A stretch of 64,000 nucleotides of DNA from Sphingobium sp. OAS761 (GTDB lineage Bacteria; Pseudomonadota; Alphaproteobacteria; Sphingomonadales; Sphingomonadaceae): assembly GCF_024168485.1 (NCBI RefSeq), contig NZ_JALJVY010000001.1:450398-514397 (forward strand). Reading direction: 5' to 3'. Below the pieces are notes generated by a model. It worked only from the letters and a program-made list of their open reading frames with translations. It did not search any database and had not been told where the DNA came from. This document shows positions 31,143-40,097 of the stretch, in pieces; the stretch's first letter is position 1, and each line of letters begins with the position of its first letter. The translations under genes were made by a program, and so were the position numbers.

Positions 31143-31466
31143 TCAGCGCGCCATGCCGATTATATCGCCCGTCCGGCCATCGGCATCAACCCACATGACC
31201 TTGCCGTCCCGCACATATTTCAGGCGGTAGCGGTTGGAGCTCGGATGAAATTCGCTGCCGACATAGGTGGCCCCGTTCATTTGGGCGTCGACGCGGCGCT
31301 TGATCATGGAAAATGGCATCACCTGCCCGTCGAGCATGGCCCGGCGCGCGGCATCCTGTTCGTCGCGGCGCCCGCCCGCATCGGCCGCCGGCACGACGAG
31401 GGTCAGGGCCATGGCGACGGCACCGATCCCGGCTGTCAGGCTTTTCCAGTTCATCATCATGCGCAT
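31143..31466 (-). CDS. Secreted PepSY-domain protein
   Basis: Periplasmic protein of 107 residues: a signal peptide (GIGAVAMALTLVVPAADAG) followed by one PepSY-like domain (VMPFSMIKRRVDAQM, SNRYRLKYVRDGKVMWVDAD, GRTGDIIG). PepSY proteins often sit with PhoP/PhoQ-like systems and may modulate the sensor from the periplasm. It is the first gene of the operon with the response regulator and histidine kinase and divergent from the DUF389 gene. Confidence 0.82.
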   Translation of the reverse strand: MRMMMNWKSLTAGIGAVAMALTLVVPAADAGGRRDEQDAARRAMLDGQVMPFSMIKRRVDAQMNGATYVGSEFHPSSNRYRLKYVRDGKVMWVDADGRTGDIIGMAR

Positions 31467-31559
31467 GGCTTTAGGCGTGGGGCATTGAACAGGTGGTGAA
31501 TGATCGCGGGCCTTTTCCGGACTGGAAAGGGTGCCGCCCCTCGCTTATGCCGCATTGTC

Positions 31560-33053
31560 ATGCCGATGCAAGACGATAGACCCATTGCCGACCCGCCACT
31601 GTGGCGTGCCATCCCGCGCTGGTGGCGGGGGCATGTAACGCGGGAGATCGACCATCAGGCGGTGGTGGACCGGGTCCGGGAAGACGATGGCTGGAGCCCG
31701 CGCTACGCGTTCATGATCCTGATGTCGGCGGGTATCGCGGTGCTGGGGCTGCTCCTGTCGTCGCCGGCGGTGGTGATCGGGGCGATGCTCATATCGCCCC
31801 TGATGGGGCCGATCGTCGGACTGGGTTTCGCCTTGGCGACGGTCGATTCGCGGGAAATCCGCCGGACCCTGTCCACGCTGGCGGCGGGGGCGGCAATCGC
31901 CGTCGTCTTCACCGCCTTCATCGTGCTGCTTTCGCCATTGCAGACGGTGACCAACGAGATCGCGGCGCGCACCCGGCCCAACCTGTTCGACCTGATGGTC
32001 GCGCTATTTTCTGCCCTGGCCGGGGCCTATGCGATGATCCGGGGCAAGGCGGGGACCATCGTCGGCGTCGCCATCGCCACGGCCCTGATGCCGCCGCTCG
32101 CGACTGTTGGCTTTGGTCTTGCGACGCTCAACGCCACGGTAGCGGGCGGCGCATTCCTGCTGTTCTTCACCAACTTCGTCACCATCGCGCTGGCGGCGGG
32201 CATCATGGCCCGGCTTTACGGGTTCGGCCGCGAACTCTCGCCCCGGCAGAGCTGGCTGCAAACGGCGTTCATCATTGGCATCTTCCTGGCGCTCGCGGTG
32301 CCGCTGGGCCTGTCGCTGGGACGTATAGCGTGGGAAGCGCGCGCCTCGCGCGAGGCACGGGACGTCATCAGCCGCGAATTCGCCGACGAAGCCCGGATCA
32401 GCCAGATCGAGATCGATTTCGGCGCCCGTCCGCTGGCGGTGACGGCCAGCGTGCTGACGAGCCGTTATGAACGGGACGCGTCGGCGCGGGCGACCCGCAT
32501 CCTGTCCGACATTCTGGGTCAGCCGGTGGCGCTCGACATCGAACAGATCCGGGTCGGCGAAGGGACGGACACGGAAAATGCGCAATTGCTGGCCGCGCAA
32601 TCGGCCCGGCGCGAGGTGCAGGGGCAGGTCGACCGGCTGACCGACCGGCTGGCGCTGATCGCGGGCGTGGATGCCGACGCGGTGACGGTCGATACTGCGC
32701 GCAAACGGGCCATCGTGCGGGCAAAGCCGCTGCCGGATGCGGGCCTGGCGACCTATCGGGTGCTGGAGCAGCGCGCTCTTCAGACGGCACCCGGCTGGAC
32801 CATAGAAGTGACGCCGCCAGTGTTGCCGCTGCCGGAACTTGCGCTGGGGGAAGACGGGACGCCCGGAGATGCCGACGCCCTGGCCCTCACCATCTGGGCG
32901 GGGCGGCGCACCGGGCTTCCGATCGATCTCGCCGTTCGTGGCGACAGCGACGCGGCGCTGCTGAAGGCATTTACCGATCGCGGCATAGATGCGCGGATCG
33001 TGCGCGGCACCAGCGCGGACCGGGCGGTGCCGCGCTGGCGAACGGCGGAATAG
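31560..33053 (+). CDS. DUF389 membrane protein
   Basis: Integral membrane protein of 497 residues. The N-terminal half contains the DUF389 core with about six helices (VLGLLLSSPAVVIGAMLISP, LMGPIVGLGFALATVD, KAGTIVGVAIATALMPPLAT). The C-terminal half, about 230 residues, is soluble (TSRYERDASARATRILSDIL). Function of the family is not known. I chose the ATG at 31560; the frame is open from 31500 but that extension is basic and has no ribosome-binding sequence. It ends three bases from the convergent SIMPL gene. Confidence 0.82.
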   Translation: MPMQDDRPIADPPLWRAIPRWWRGHVTREIDHQAVVDRVREDDGWSPRYAFMILMSAGIAVLGLLLSSPAVVIGAMLISPLMGPIVGLGFALATVDSREIRRTLSTLAAGAAIAVVFTAFIVLLSPLQTVTNEIAARTRPNLFDLMVALFSALAGAYAMIRGKAGTIVGVAIATALMPPLATVGFGLATLNATVAGGAFLLFFTNFVTIALAAGIMARLYGFGRELSPRQSWLQTAFIIGIFLALAVPLGLSLGRIAWEARASREARDVISREFADEARISQIEIDFGARPLAVTASVLTSRYERDASARATRILSDILGQPVALDIEQIRVGEGTDTENAQLLAAQSARREVQGQVDRLTDRLALIAGVDADAVTVDTARKRAIVRAKPLPDAGLATYRVLEQRALQTAPGWTIEVTPPVLPLPELALGEDGTPGDADALALTIWAGRRTGLPIDLAVRGDSDAALLKAFTDRGIDARIVRGTSADRAVPRWRTAE

Positions 33054-33056
33054 GGC

Positions 33057-33794
33057 TCAGCGGTCCAGCGCGTACTGGACGGTCAGTGTCGCCGACATGC
33101 TGACCTGTCCCGGTTCGACCGGGGTGATCGGAGCGGCATCGGCCTTGAAGCGCGTGCTCATCATCGGCGGTGCGGGCGGCGGGGGCATGCTGCCGTTGCT
33201 GCTTTCGCTGATCGACACCAGCCGCACGGAACGATAGCCGGCCGCTTGCGCATAGAATTCTGCCTGCGCCTTTGCGCTCCTGAGCGCCTGGCTGCGCGCC
33301 TGAACGATCAGGGTGGAAGGATCGTCGATCGAGAAGCTTGGCCCGTTTATGTTGGTGGCACCGGCCGCGACCATGGCGTCGAGCGAGGCGCCTACCTTCT
33401 TGATGTCGCGCAGCTTGACGCTGAGCTGGTTCGAGGCCTCATAGCCGATGAAGCGCGGCCCCGCCGGTTCGCCGTCGCGGTTGTTGTAATCATATTGGGC
33501 GTTCAGGTTGATGCCGCTGGTCTGAATATCCTTCTTGGCGATGCCGGCGCGGCCGAGTGCGGCGATCAGCTTTTCCGTCTTGGCCGCATTGTCCTGCATG
33601 GCCGCCTGCGCGGTCTGCGCGCGCGTCTGGACGCCGGTGCCGACGACCGCGATGTCGGGCGTGCCCTCGACGCTCTCTGTCACCGTCAGCGTTACCACGG
33701 GGGCCGTTTCGGCGATATTGACGCTGGTCTGCGCAATCGCCGCCATGGGAACGGCGGACGCAGACAGGGCGGTGAGGGCGAGGACGTATTTCAT
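33057..33794 (-). CDS. SIMPL/DUF541 periplasmic protein
   Basis: Secreted SIMPL-domain protein of 245 residues. Signal peptide KYVLALTALSASAVPMAAIA; conserved parts are GTPDIAVVGTGVQTRAQTA, KDIQTSGINLNAQYDYNN, YEASNQLSVKLRDIKKVG and AQAEFYAQAAGYRSVRLVSI, ending with the usual beta strand. Bacterial members are implicated in oxidative or envelope stress tolerance, without a defined activity. The ATG at 33794 follows an AGGAGCAT sequence on the minus strand. Divergent from the ABC-F gene by 141 bases. Confidence 0.87.
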   Translation of the reverse strand: MKYVLALTALSASAVPMAAIAQTSVNIAETAPVVTLTVTESVEGTPDIAVVGTGVQTRAQTAQAAMQDNAAKTEKLIAALGRAGIAKKDIQTSGINLNAQYDYNNRDGEPAGPRFIGYEASNQLSVKLRDIKKVGASLDAMVAAGATNINGPSFSIDDPSTLIVQARSQALRSAKAQAEFYAQAAGYRSVRLVSISESSNGSMPPPPAPPMMSTRFKADAAPITPVEPGQVSMSATLTVQYALDR

Positions 33795-33935
33795 GAAGGA
33801 TGCTCCTTGAACGATGCGCGCCTGTGTGCGGCGGTTGCGCTGAACTGACGCTGACATAGGTTGAAAGCCGTTCGAAAGCTTTCCGGTTCCACGCCCCCTT
33901 GCTCCGGACCGCCCGAGCGCCTAGCTGGCGCAACC

Positions 33936-35720
33936 ATGGCGGCACCACTTCTTTCCTATGAAAATCTCGGCCTCTCGCAGGGCGCGCACTGGCTGTTCGA
34001 GGGGATCGACATTCATGTCGGCGAGCGCGACCGGCTGGCACTGATCGGGCGCAACGGTGCAGGCAAGACGACGCTGCTGAAGCTGATCGCTGGTTTGATC
34101 GAGCCCGATCGCGGCACGCGGTCCGTGCGGCCGGGCGCGCGGGTCATCATGCTGGAGCAGGATCCGGATGTTTCGGCCTATGCGACGCTCCACGATTTCG
34201 CGCTGGCGGGCGAATGGGCACCGCCCGCGCATGAGGTGGAAGCGATCGCCGACCAGCTGGGCATCGACCTGTCGCGCGAGGCGTCGACCGCAAGCGGTGG
34301 CGAACGTCGCCGCGCCGCCATCGCCCGCGCGCTGGCGAGCGAGCCGGACCTGCTGCTGCTGGACGAGCCGACAAACCATCTGGATATCGCCGCGATCGAC
34401 TGGCTGGAAAACTGGCTGGCGCGCTATAGCGGCGCTTTCATCGTGATCAGCCATGACCGGGCCTTCCTGACGCGCCTCACGCGGCAGACGCTGTGGCTGG
34501 ATCGCGGCTCTATGCGCCGCAACGAAATAGGCTTCGGCGGTTTCGAACAATGGATGGAAGCGGTGTATGCCGAGGAAGCGCGCGCCGCAGAGAAGCTGGA
34601 TGCTAAGCTGAAGATCGAAGCGCACTGGCTGGAGCGCGGCGTCACCGCACGGCGCAAGCGCAATCAGGGGCGCCTGGCGAAATTGTGGGAGATGCGTGCC
34701 GAGCGCGCGGCGATGCAGGGGCCGCAGGGCACGGCGAAGATTGCCGTCGCGAGCGATGACAGCAAGACCAGGAGCGTCATCAAGGCCGAGGATGTGACCA
34801 AGGCGTTCGGCGACCGGACGATCATCCGCGATTTCACCTTGCGGGTGCAGCGCGGCGACCGGATCGGCATCGTCGGCGGCAATGGCGCGGGCAAATCGAC
34901 ACTGCTGAAGCTGTTGACGGGCGGGATGGCGCCCGACAGCGGGGACGTGACGCTGGCCCGGACGCTGGACATGATCTTCATCGACCAGCAGCGCAGCCTG
35001 ATGCGCGGCGACAAGACGGTGCGCGATGTGCTGGCCGAAGGGGGCGACTGGATCGACGTGCGCGGCGTCCGCAAGCATGTGCACGGCTATCTCAAGGAAT
35101 TTCTGTTCGATCCCTCCCTGGCCGATGTCAAGGTGGCCACGCTGTCGGGTGGCGAGCGGTCGCGCCTGTTGTTCGCGCGTGAGTTCGCCCGCGAATCCAA
35201 CCTGCTGGTGCTGGACGAGCCGACCAACGACCTGGATCTGGAAACGCTCGACTTGTTGCAGGAAGTCATCGCCGATTATGACGGCACTGTCCTGATCGTC
35301 AGCCACGACCGAGACTTTCTGGACCGCACGGTAACGGTCACCCTGGGCCTGGATGGTTCGGGCCATGTAGACGTGATCGTCGGCGGCTATGCCGACTGGG
35401 TCGCCAAGCGCGACCCGCGCCGGGACGCGACGAGGGCGGAGAAGAAGGAAGTAGCGCCACCGCCGCCGCCCAGGCCCGCGTCCAACAAGCTCAGCTACAA
35501 GGACCAGCGCGAACTCGACCTGCTGCCGGGGCGCATAGAGGCGCTGGAGGCGGCGATCGCCCGGGACGAGGCGCTGCTGGCCGATCCGGCGCTCTACACC
35601 CGGGATCCCGCCCGTTTCGCCGCGCTCACCGGCGCGATCGAGCAGGCGCGCGGCGAAAAGGACGCGGCCGAGGAGCGCTGGCTGGATCTCGCGGAAAAGG
35701 CTGAAGGAATGGGCGGCTAG
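33936..35720 (+). CDS. uup: ABC-F family ATPase, Uup-like
   Basis: Soluble protein with two ABC ATPase cassettes and no membrane domain, 594 residues. Walker A loops are GRNGAGKTTLLKL (residues 38-50) and GGNGAGKSTLLKL (about 313-325); signatures ASGGERRRAAIARAL and LSGGERSRLLFAREF; Walker B plus switch LLLLDEPTNHLD and LLVLDEPTNDLD. The linker between cassettes and a C-terminal coiled coil (LPGRIEALEAAIARDEALLA) fit Uup. ABC-F proteins act on ribosomes; Uup has also been tied to DNA events. I chose the ATG at 33936 as the family N-terminus. Confidence 0.93.
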   Translation: MAAPLLSYENLGLSQGAHWLFEGIDIHVGERDRLALIGRNGAGKTTLLKLIAGLIEPDRGTRSVRPGARVIMLEQDPDVSAYATLHDFALAGEWAPPAHEVEAIADQLGIDLSREASTASGGERRRAAIARALASEPDLLLLDEPTNHLDIAAIDWLENWLARYSGAFIVISHDRAFLTRLTRQTLWLDRGSMRRNEIGFGGFEQWMEAVYAEEARAAEKLDAKLKIEAHWLERGVTARRKRNQGRLAKLWEMRAERAAMQGPQGTAKIAVASDDSKTRSVIKAEDVTKAFGDRTIIRDFTLRVQRGDRIGIVGGNGAGKSTLLKLLTGGMAPDSGDVTLARTLDMIFIDQQRSLMRGDKTVRDVLAEGGDWIDVRGVRKHVHGYLKEFLFDPSLADVKVATLSGGERSRLLFAREFARESNLLVLDEPTNDLDLETLDLLQEVIADYDGTVLIVSHDRDFLDRTVTVTLGLDGSGHVDVIVGGYADWVAKRDPRRDATRAEKKEVAPPPPPRPASNKLSYKDQRELDLLPGRIEALEAAIARDEALLADPALYTRDPARFAALTGAIEQARGEKDAAEERWLDLAEKAEGMGG

Positions 35721-35799
35721 GGCCCGAGCGCCGGCCCTATCGACTTGATGCGACCGGCGGCTCGGCTATCAGGGGTTCGGTGATGGAAAAGGGCGATCC

Positions 35800-36516
35800 A
35801 TGCAGGTGATTGAAACGGTTGCCGACGACGGTCATCATGCGGTCCATTACATCAATCGCGTAGGATGGCTGCGCGCGGCCGTGCTCGGCGCCAATGACGG
35901 CATTGTCTCAACGTCCAGTCTGCTGGCCGGGATCGCCGCGTCGGGGGCCGGCCATGGCGCGATATTGCTGTCCGGCATCGCCGCGCTGGTGGCGGGCGCG
36001 ATGTCGATGGCGGCGGGCGAATATGTCTCCGTCAGCGCGCAGGCCGACACCGAAAGGGCGGACCTGGCCAAGGAACGCCACGCCCTCGCGCACCAGCCCG
36101 AAACGGAATGGCGCGAACTGCGCGACATCTATGTCGAACGCGGCCTGTCGCCCGACCTGGCGGGGGAGGTCGCCCGGCAGTTGATGGCCGCCGATGCGCT
36201 GGGCGCCCACGCGCGCGACGAACTGGGCATTTCGGATTTTTCCAAGGCGCGCCCGGTGCAGGCGGCCGTCGCGTCCGCCGCCAGCTTTTCCGTCGGCGCG
36301 CTGCCGCCGCTGCTGACCGTGGCACTGGTCCCGGCACCTGCCACCATCGCCGCCATCGTGGCAAGCACGCTTCTGTGCCTGGCGCTGCTGGGCTATGCGG
36401 GGGCCAGCCTGGGCGGCGGTCACCGCTATCGGTCAATGGTGCGGGTCGTGTTCTGGGGCGCGCTCGCCATGGCGTTGACGGCGGGAACCGGGCATATGGT
36501 CGGCGCGACGCTTTGA
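35800..36516 (+). CDS. VIT1/CCC1-type iron or manganese transporter
   Basis: Membrane protein of 238 residues from the VIT family, which in plants and yeast loads Fe(II) or Mn(II) into vacuoles; bacterial members probably export these metals. The N-terminal helix pair has GWLRAAVLGANDGIVSTSSL and MSMAAGEYVSVSAQADTERA, followed by a short Glu-rich metal-binding loop (KERHALAHQPETEWRELRD) and three C-terminal helices. It precedes glutathione peroxidase by 34 bases, suggesting a shared oxidative or metal stress context. Confidence 0.9.
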   Translation: MQVIETVADDGHHAVHYINRVGWLRAAVLGANDGIVSTSSLLAGIAASGAGHGAILLSGIAALVAGAMSMAAGEYVSVSAQADTERADLAKERHALAHQPETEWRELRDIYVERGLSPDLAGEVARQLMAADALGAHARDELGISDFSKARPVQAAVASAASFSVGALPPLLTVALVPAPATIAAIVASTLLCLALLGYAGASLGGGHRYRSMVRVVFWGALAMALTAGTGHMVGATL

Positions 36517-36550
36517 CGGGACCCGCAAGAACATCTGCGAAGGAGGATAT

Positions 36551-37099
36551 ATGACGACCGACATCCAGCACATTCCGCTCAAGACCATCAATGGTGCCGA
36601 CGCCAGCCTGGGCGATTATGCGGGCAAGGTGGTGCTGGCGGTCAACGTCGCATCCAAATGCGGGCTGACGCCGCAATATGAAGGGCTGGAGAAACTCTAT
36701 TCCGACTATAAGGACAAGGGGCTGGTGGTCGCCGGTTTCCCCGCCAACGATTTCGGCGCGCAGGAACCGGGCAGCAACGACGAGATTGCGACCTTCTGCA
36801 CCACCAATTTCGGCGTCGACTTCCCGATGTTCGAGAAGATCGTCGTGACCGGTCCGGACAAGCATCCGCTCTATGCCGCGCTGACCGGCGCGATGCCCAG
36901 CGCGCAGGGCGACGGCGACGCGTTCCGCGAACAGTTGAAGGGCTATGGCATGACGCCGACGCAGGAGCCCGAAGTGCTGTGGAATTTCGAGAAATTCTTG
37001 ATCGCGAAGGACGGCAGCGTCGCGGCCCGTTTCGCGCCCGCGACCACGCCCGACGACCCGGCTCTGATGGCTGCGATCGAGGCGGAACTGGCCAAGTGA
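36551..37099 (+). CDS. Glutathione peroxidase family thiol peroxidase
   Basis: Reduces hydroperoxides; bacterial cysteine-type members often use thioredoxin rather than glutathione. The 182 residues contain the active-site region NVASKCGLTPQYEGLEKLY with Cys37, the Gln71 segment GFPANDFGAQEPGSNDEI, Cys83 (ATFCTTNFGV) as candidate resolving cysteine, and the Trp of WNFEKFLI. An AGGAGGA ribosome-binding sequence precedes the ATG. Its stop overlaps the start of the M20 peptidase (GTGA). Confidence 0.93.
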   Translation: MTTDIQHIPLKTINGADASLGDYAGKVVLAVNVASKCGLTPQYEGLEKLYSDYKDKGLVVAGFPANDFGAQEPGSNDEIATFCTTNFGVDFPMFEKIVVTGPDKHPLYAALTGAMPSAQGDGDAFREQLKGYGMTPTQEPEVLWNFEKFLIAKDGSVAARFAPATTPDDPALMAAIEAELAK

Positions 37100-38424
37100 G
37101 CCTGCGCGGTCCGATCGCGCGCGGGACGGTCGCCACCCTGCTGATGCTGGGTGGCGCTTCGCTTGCCCATGCCGCGCTCGGCCCCGCGGAAAAGACGATC
37201 GGGGCCAGCGTGGAGGCGGGCTACGAGCCGTCTGTCGCGCTGCTCGAAAAGCTGGTGAACCAGAATAGCGGGTCGATGAATCTTGCAGGCGTGAAGGCCG
37301 TGGCTGACATGCTCCGTCCGGAATTCGAAGCGCTGGGATTTGCCGTGCGCTGGGTGCCGATGGACCGGGCCAAGCGCGCAGGTCACCTGATCGCGACGCA
37401 CAAGGGTAAGGCCGGCACGACGAAGATGCTGCTTATCGGCCATCTCGATACCGTGTTCGAACCCGATTCGCCGTTCCAGAGCTTCGCGCGGGACGGCGAT
37501 TTCGCCACTGGTCCAGGCGTCGCCGACGACAAGGGCGGCGTGACGACGATGCTGCTGGCGCTGAAGGCGATGCGGGCGGCCGGTACGCTGCGGGCTGCGA
37601 ATGTCGAGGTGGTCCTGACCGGTGACGAGGAAGATGTGGGCGATCCCAAAGCCGTTGCCCGCGCCGACCTGATCGCGGCGGGAAAGCGCGCGGATGTCGC
37701 GCTGGATTTCGAAGGGCTCTCGCAGGAGGACGGCAAGGACATGGGGTCGATTGCGCGCCGGTCCTCCAATAGCTGGACGCTGACCGCGACCGGCAAATCC
37801 GGGCACAGTTCGGGCATCTTCTCGGAAAAGGCCGGGGACGGTGCGATTTATGAGCTGGCACGGATCATCACCGCCTTCCGCAAGGAATTGCCCGAACCCA
37901 ATCTGACCTTCAATGTCGGCCTGATCGGCGGCGGCCAGAGTGCGGAGGTGGATGGCGACGGCGTGCGCATCGCCGTCACGGGAAAGACGAACATCATTCC
38001 TCCCGTCGCGGTCGCCAAGGGCGATTTCCGGACGCTGAGCGAAGAGCAGACGCAGCGTGTGCGCGACCGGATGCAGGCGATCGCGACGAGTGGGCATCTG
38101 CCCGGCACGTCCGCCGGCATCGCCTTCGACCTGGGCTACCCGTCAATGGCGCCGACGGCAGGCAACAAGGCGCTGCTGGCGAAACTGAACGTCATCAACG
38201 CGGACCTGGGCCTGCCCGAAATGCCCGCGCTCGATCCGCTGAAGCGCGGGGCGGGTGACATCGCCTTCGTTTCGGGAGATACGGACGGCCTGGTGGGTCT
38301 CGGTCCGACATCCAGCGGCGATCACAGCCCGGCGGAGAAGGTCGACCTGGCCAGCATGAAGCGGCAGGCGATCCGCGCGGCGATCCTGATGAGCCGCCTG
38401 GCGACGGAGAAGAGCCGAAAATAA
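37096..38424 (+). CDS. Secreted M20 metallopeptidase (carboxypeptidase G2-like)
   Basis: Zinc peptidase of 442 residues with a signal peptide (VATLLMLGGASLAHAA), so periplasmic. Metal ligands are His116 and Asp118 in GHLDTV, Asp144 in GVADDKGG, the Glu pair 178-179 in TGDEED and the late His in SSGDHSPAEK. The dimerisation domain (SGHSSGIFSEKAGDGAIYEL) is present, as in glutamate carboxypeptidase. The GTG start lies inside the stop of the peroxidase gene, giving a four-base overlap and translational coupling. Substrate unknown. Confidence 0.88.
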   Translation: MSLRGPIARGTVATLLMLGGASLAHAALGPAEKTIGASVEAGYEPSVALLEKLVNQNSGSMNLAGVKAVADMLRPEFEALGFAVRWVPMDRAKRAGHLIATHKGKAGTTKMLLIGHLDTVFEPDSPFQSFARDGDFATGPGVADDKGGVTTMLLALKAMRAAGTLRAANVEVVLTGDEEDVGDPKAVARADLIAAGKRADVALDFEGLSQEDGKDMGSIARRSSNSWTLTATGKSGHSSGIFSEKAGDGAIYELARIITAFRKELPEPNLTFNVGLIGGGQSAEVDGDGVRIAVTGKTNIIPPVAVAKGDFRTLSEEQTQRVRDRMQAIATSGHLPGTSAGIAFDLGYPSMAPTAGNKALLAKLNVINADLGLPEMPALDPLKRGAGDIAFVSGDTDGLVGLGPTSSGDHSPAEKVDLASMKRQAIRAAILMSRLATEKSRK

Positions 38425-38617
38425 TCCCGACACTCCACTTTACGACCAAGGCTCTGGACCAGTTGATCGCCTTTCTGAAGCCGTTTCGCGAGTTCGACCT
38501 ATGGCGATGTCTCCGGCCGCGCCGACGGCGGCAAGGGCGGCCTGATCGTCGACGCCAGCGCCTGAGGCAGCGGACGGGCCTCGACAGCAGGGGGCGGGCG
38601 GCTTTAAGCCAGCCTTC

Positions 38618-39262
38618 ATGCTTCCCCCGACGCCCTCGCTCGCAACGACCATCGGCCCGGTGCTGGAAACCTTGGGCATTGTCGGCACCTTCGTTTTTGC
38701 CGCATCGGGAGCGCTGGCAGCCGCGCGCCTGCGTCAGACGCTCGTCACCTTCGCCTTCTTCGCGCTGGTGACGGGGGTTGGCGGCGGCACGGTACGCGAC
38801 CTCCTGATCGGCGCGCCGGTATTCTGGATCGTGGATTCCGTGCCGGCTATCACCTGCACGGCGGCGGCGTTGATGGTCTGGTTCACCCCGCGTCGCTGGT
38901 GGAGCGAGCGGGCGCTCGACTGGCTCGACGCGATCGGGCTGGCGGCGTTCGCAGTGTTCGGTTCGGCCAAGGCGATGAGCCTTGGCGTGCCGCCTTTCGT
39001 CGCGGCGATGATGGGCGTGGTGACCGGCTGCGTCGGCGGCATCATGCGCGACCTGCTGGCGGGCGAGCCGTCGATCCTGCTGCGGCCCGAACTCTATGTC
39101 ACCGCCGCCGCCGTCGCGTCGGGCCTGTTCGTGCTGTTGCGTTGGGCAGGGCTGGAGGTGCCGGTGGCGGGCATGGTCGCCGCGCTCGCCGGATTCGCGC
39201 TGCGCGCAGTCGCCATCCGCAGGGGACTGGGCCTGCCGACCTATCGCGACGGTGCAGGCTGA
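38618..39262 (+). CDS. Trimeric intracellular cation channel family protein (UPF0126)
   Basis: Membrane protein of 214 residues with seven predicted helices in two homologous halves, each with the TRIC signature: GVGGGTVRDLLIG and CVGGIMRDLLAGE. Prokaryotic TRIC proteins form trimeric monovalent-cation channels; the older name is UPF0126/YicG. The 193 bases before it (38425-38617) show no supported gene. It is convergent with radC, whose stop is four bases away. Confidence 0.9.
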   Translation: MLPPTPSLATTIGPVLETLGIVGTFVFAASGALAAARLRQTLVTFAFFALVTGVGGGTVRDLLIGAPVFWIVDSVPAITCTAAALMVWFTPRRWWSERALDWLDAIGLAAFAVFGSAKAMSLGVPPFVAAMMGVVTGCVGGIMRDLLAGEPSILLRPELYVTAAAVASGLFVLLRWAGLEVPVAGMVAALAGFALRAVAIRRGLGLPTYRDGAG

Positions 39263-39266
39263 TCGG

Positions 39267-39935
39267 TCAGAGCAGGCCCTTGGCACGCATGCTGACATGG
39301 CCCTGTGCGCCGATGATGACATGATCGTGGACGCCGATCCCCAGCCGCTTTCCCGCATCGATGATCTGACGCGTCACGTCGATGTCCTGCCGGCTGGGGT
39401 CGGGCGATCCGCTGGGGTGGTTATGCACCAGGATCAGCGCCGCCGATCCCAGGTCGATGGCCCGACGGATTACCTCGCGCACATAGATTGCCGCCTGATC
39501 TATCGACCCGTCGCCCATATGTTCGTCGCGGATCAACATGTTGCGGCTATTGAGATGCAGAACCCGGACGCGCTCCACCGTCAGAAACGCCATATCCGCG
39601 CGCAGATAGTCGAGCAGCGCCTGCCAGCTTCCCAGCACGGGTCGTGCCGCCACCTCGTTGCGCAGCATCCGCAGCGCTGTCGCCTGCACAATCTTGATCG
39701 CGGCCACGCTGGTGTCGCCCATGCCCGGTACGCGGCCGATCGCCTGCCAGTCGGCGCTCATCAGCCCGCCTATGCCGCCGAATTCGCGCAGCAGCGCCTT
39801 CGCCAGCGCTTTCGTGTCACGGCGCGGAATCGCGAGCGCGAGCAGATATTCGATCAGTTCATGATCGAGCAGCCCGTCACCGCCGCCGTCCGCCAGCCGG
39901 GCGCGCAACCGCGCCCGGCTGGCCCGTGCCGTCAT
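39267..39935 (-). CDS. radC: RadC family JAB-domain protein
   Basis: Protein of 222 residues with an N-terminal helix-hairpin-helix region (GGIGGLMSADWQAIGRVPGM) and a C-terminal JAMM metalloprotease-like domain with the zinc motif VHNHPSGSPDPSRQD. Despite the name, a direct role in DNA repair is doubtful; the biochemical role of the family is unresolved. The 162-base region between it and ydbH is divergent and should contain both promoters. Confidence 0.92.
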   Translation of the reverse strand: MTARASRARLRARLADGGGDGLLDHELIEYLLALAIPRRDTKALAKALLREFGGIGGLMSADWQAIGRVPGMGDTSVAAIKIVQATALRMLRNEVAARPVLGSWQALLDYLRADMAFLTVERVRVLHLNSRNMLIRDEHMGDGSIDQAAIYVREVIRRAIDLGSAALILVHNHPSGSPDPSRQDIDVTRQIIDAGKRLGIGVHDHVIIGAQGHVSMRAKGLL

Positions 39936-40097
39936 GGCCGATTTTCGCGTCCTGCTCCGCCACTGTGGGGCTCCCTGCTTGCCGCGTCGCGACGCTATGC
40001 GTTGCGGAATCGCCGGGCAAGGATATTTAAGGGTGGTGGGACGTTATGGTCCCGTTACGGACCATCGGGGTCAGGCAAGCCGGGGTTGGCCATAAGC

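Noticed and set aside
38425..38617. Possible protein remnant ending in GGKGGLIVDASA before the TRIC gene
   Set aside because: The frame has an in-frame stop about 30 codons upstream, no start codon and no recognisable family, so it could be chance.
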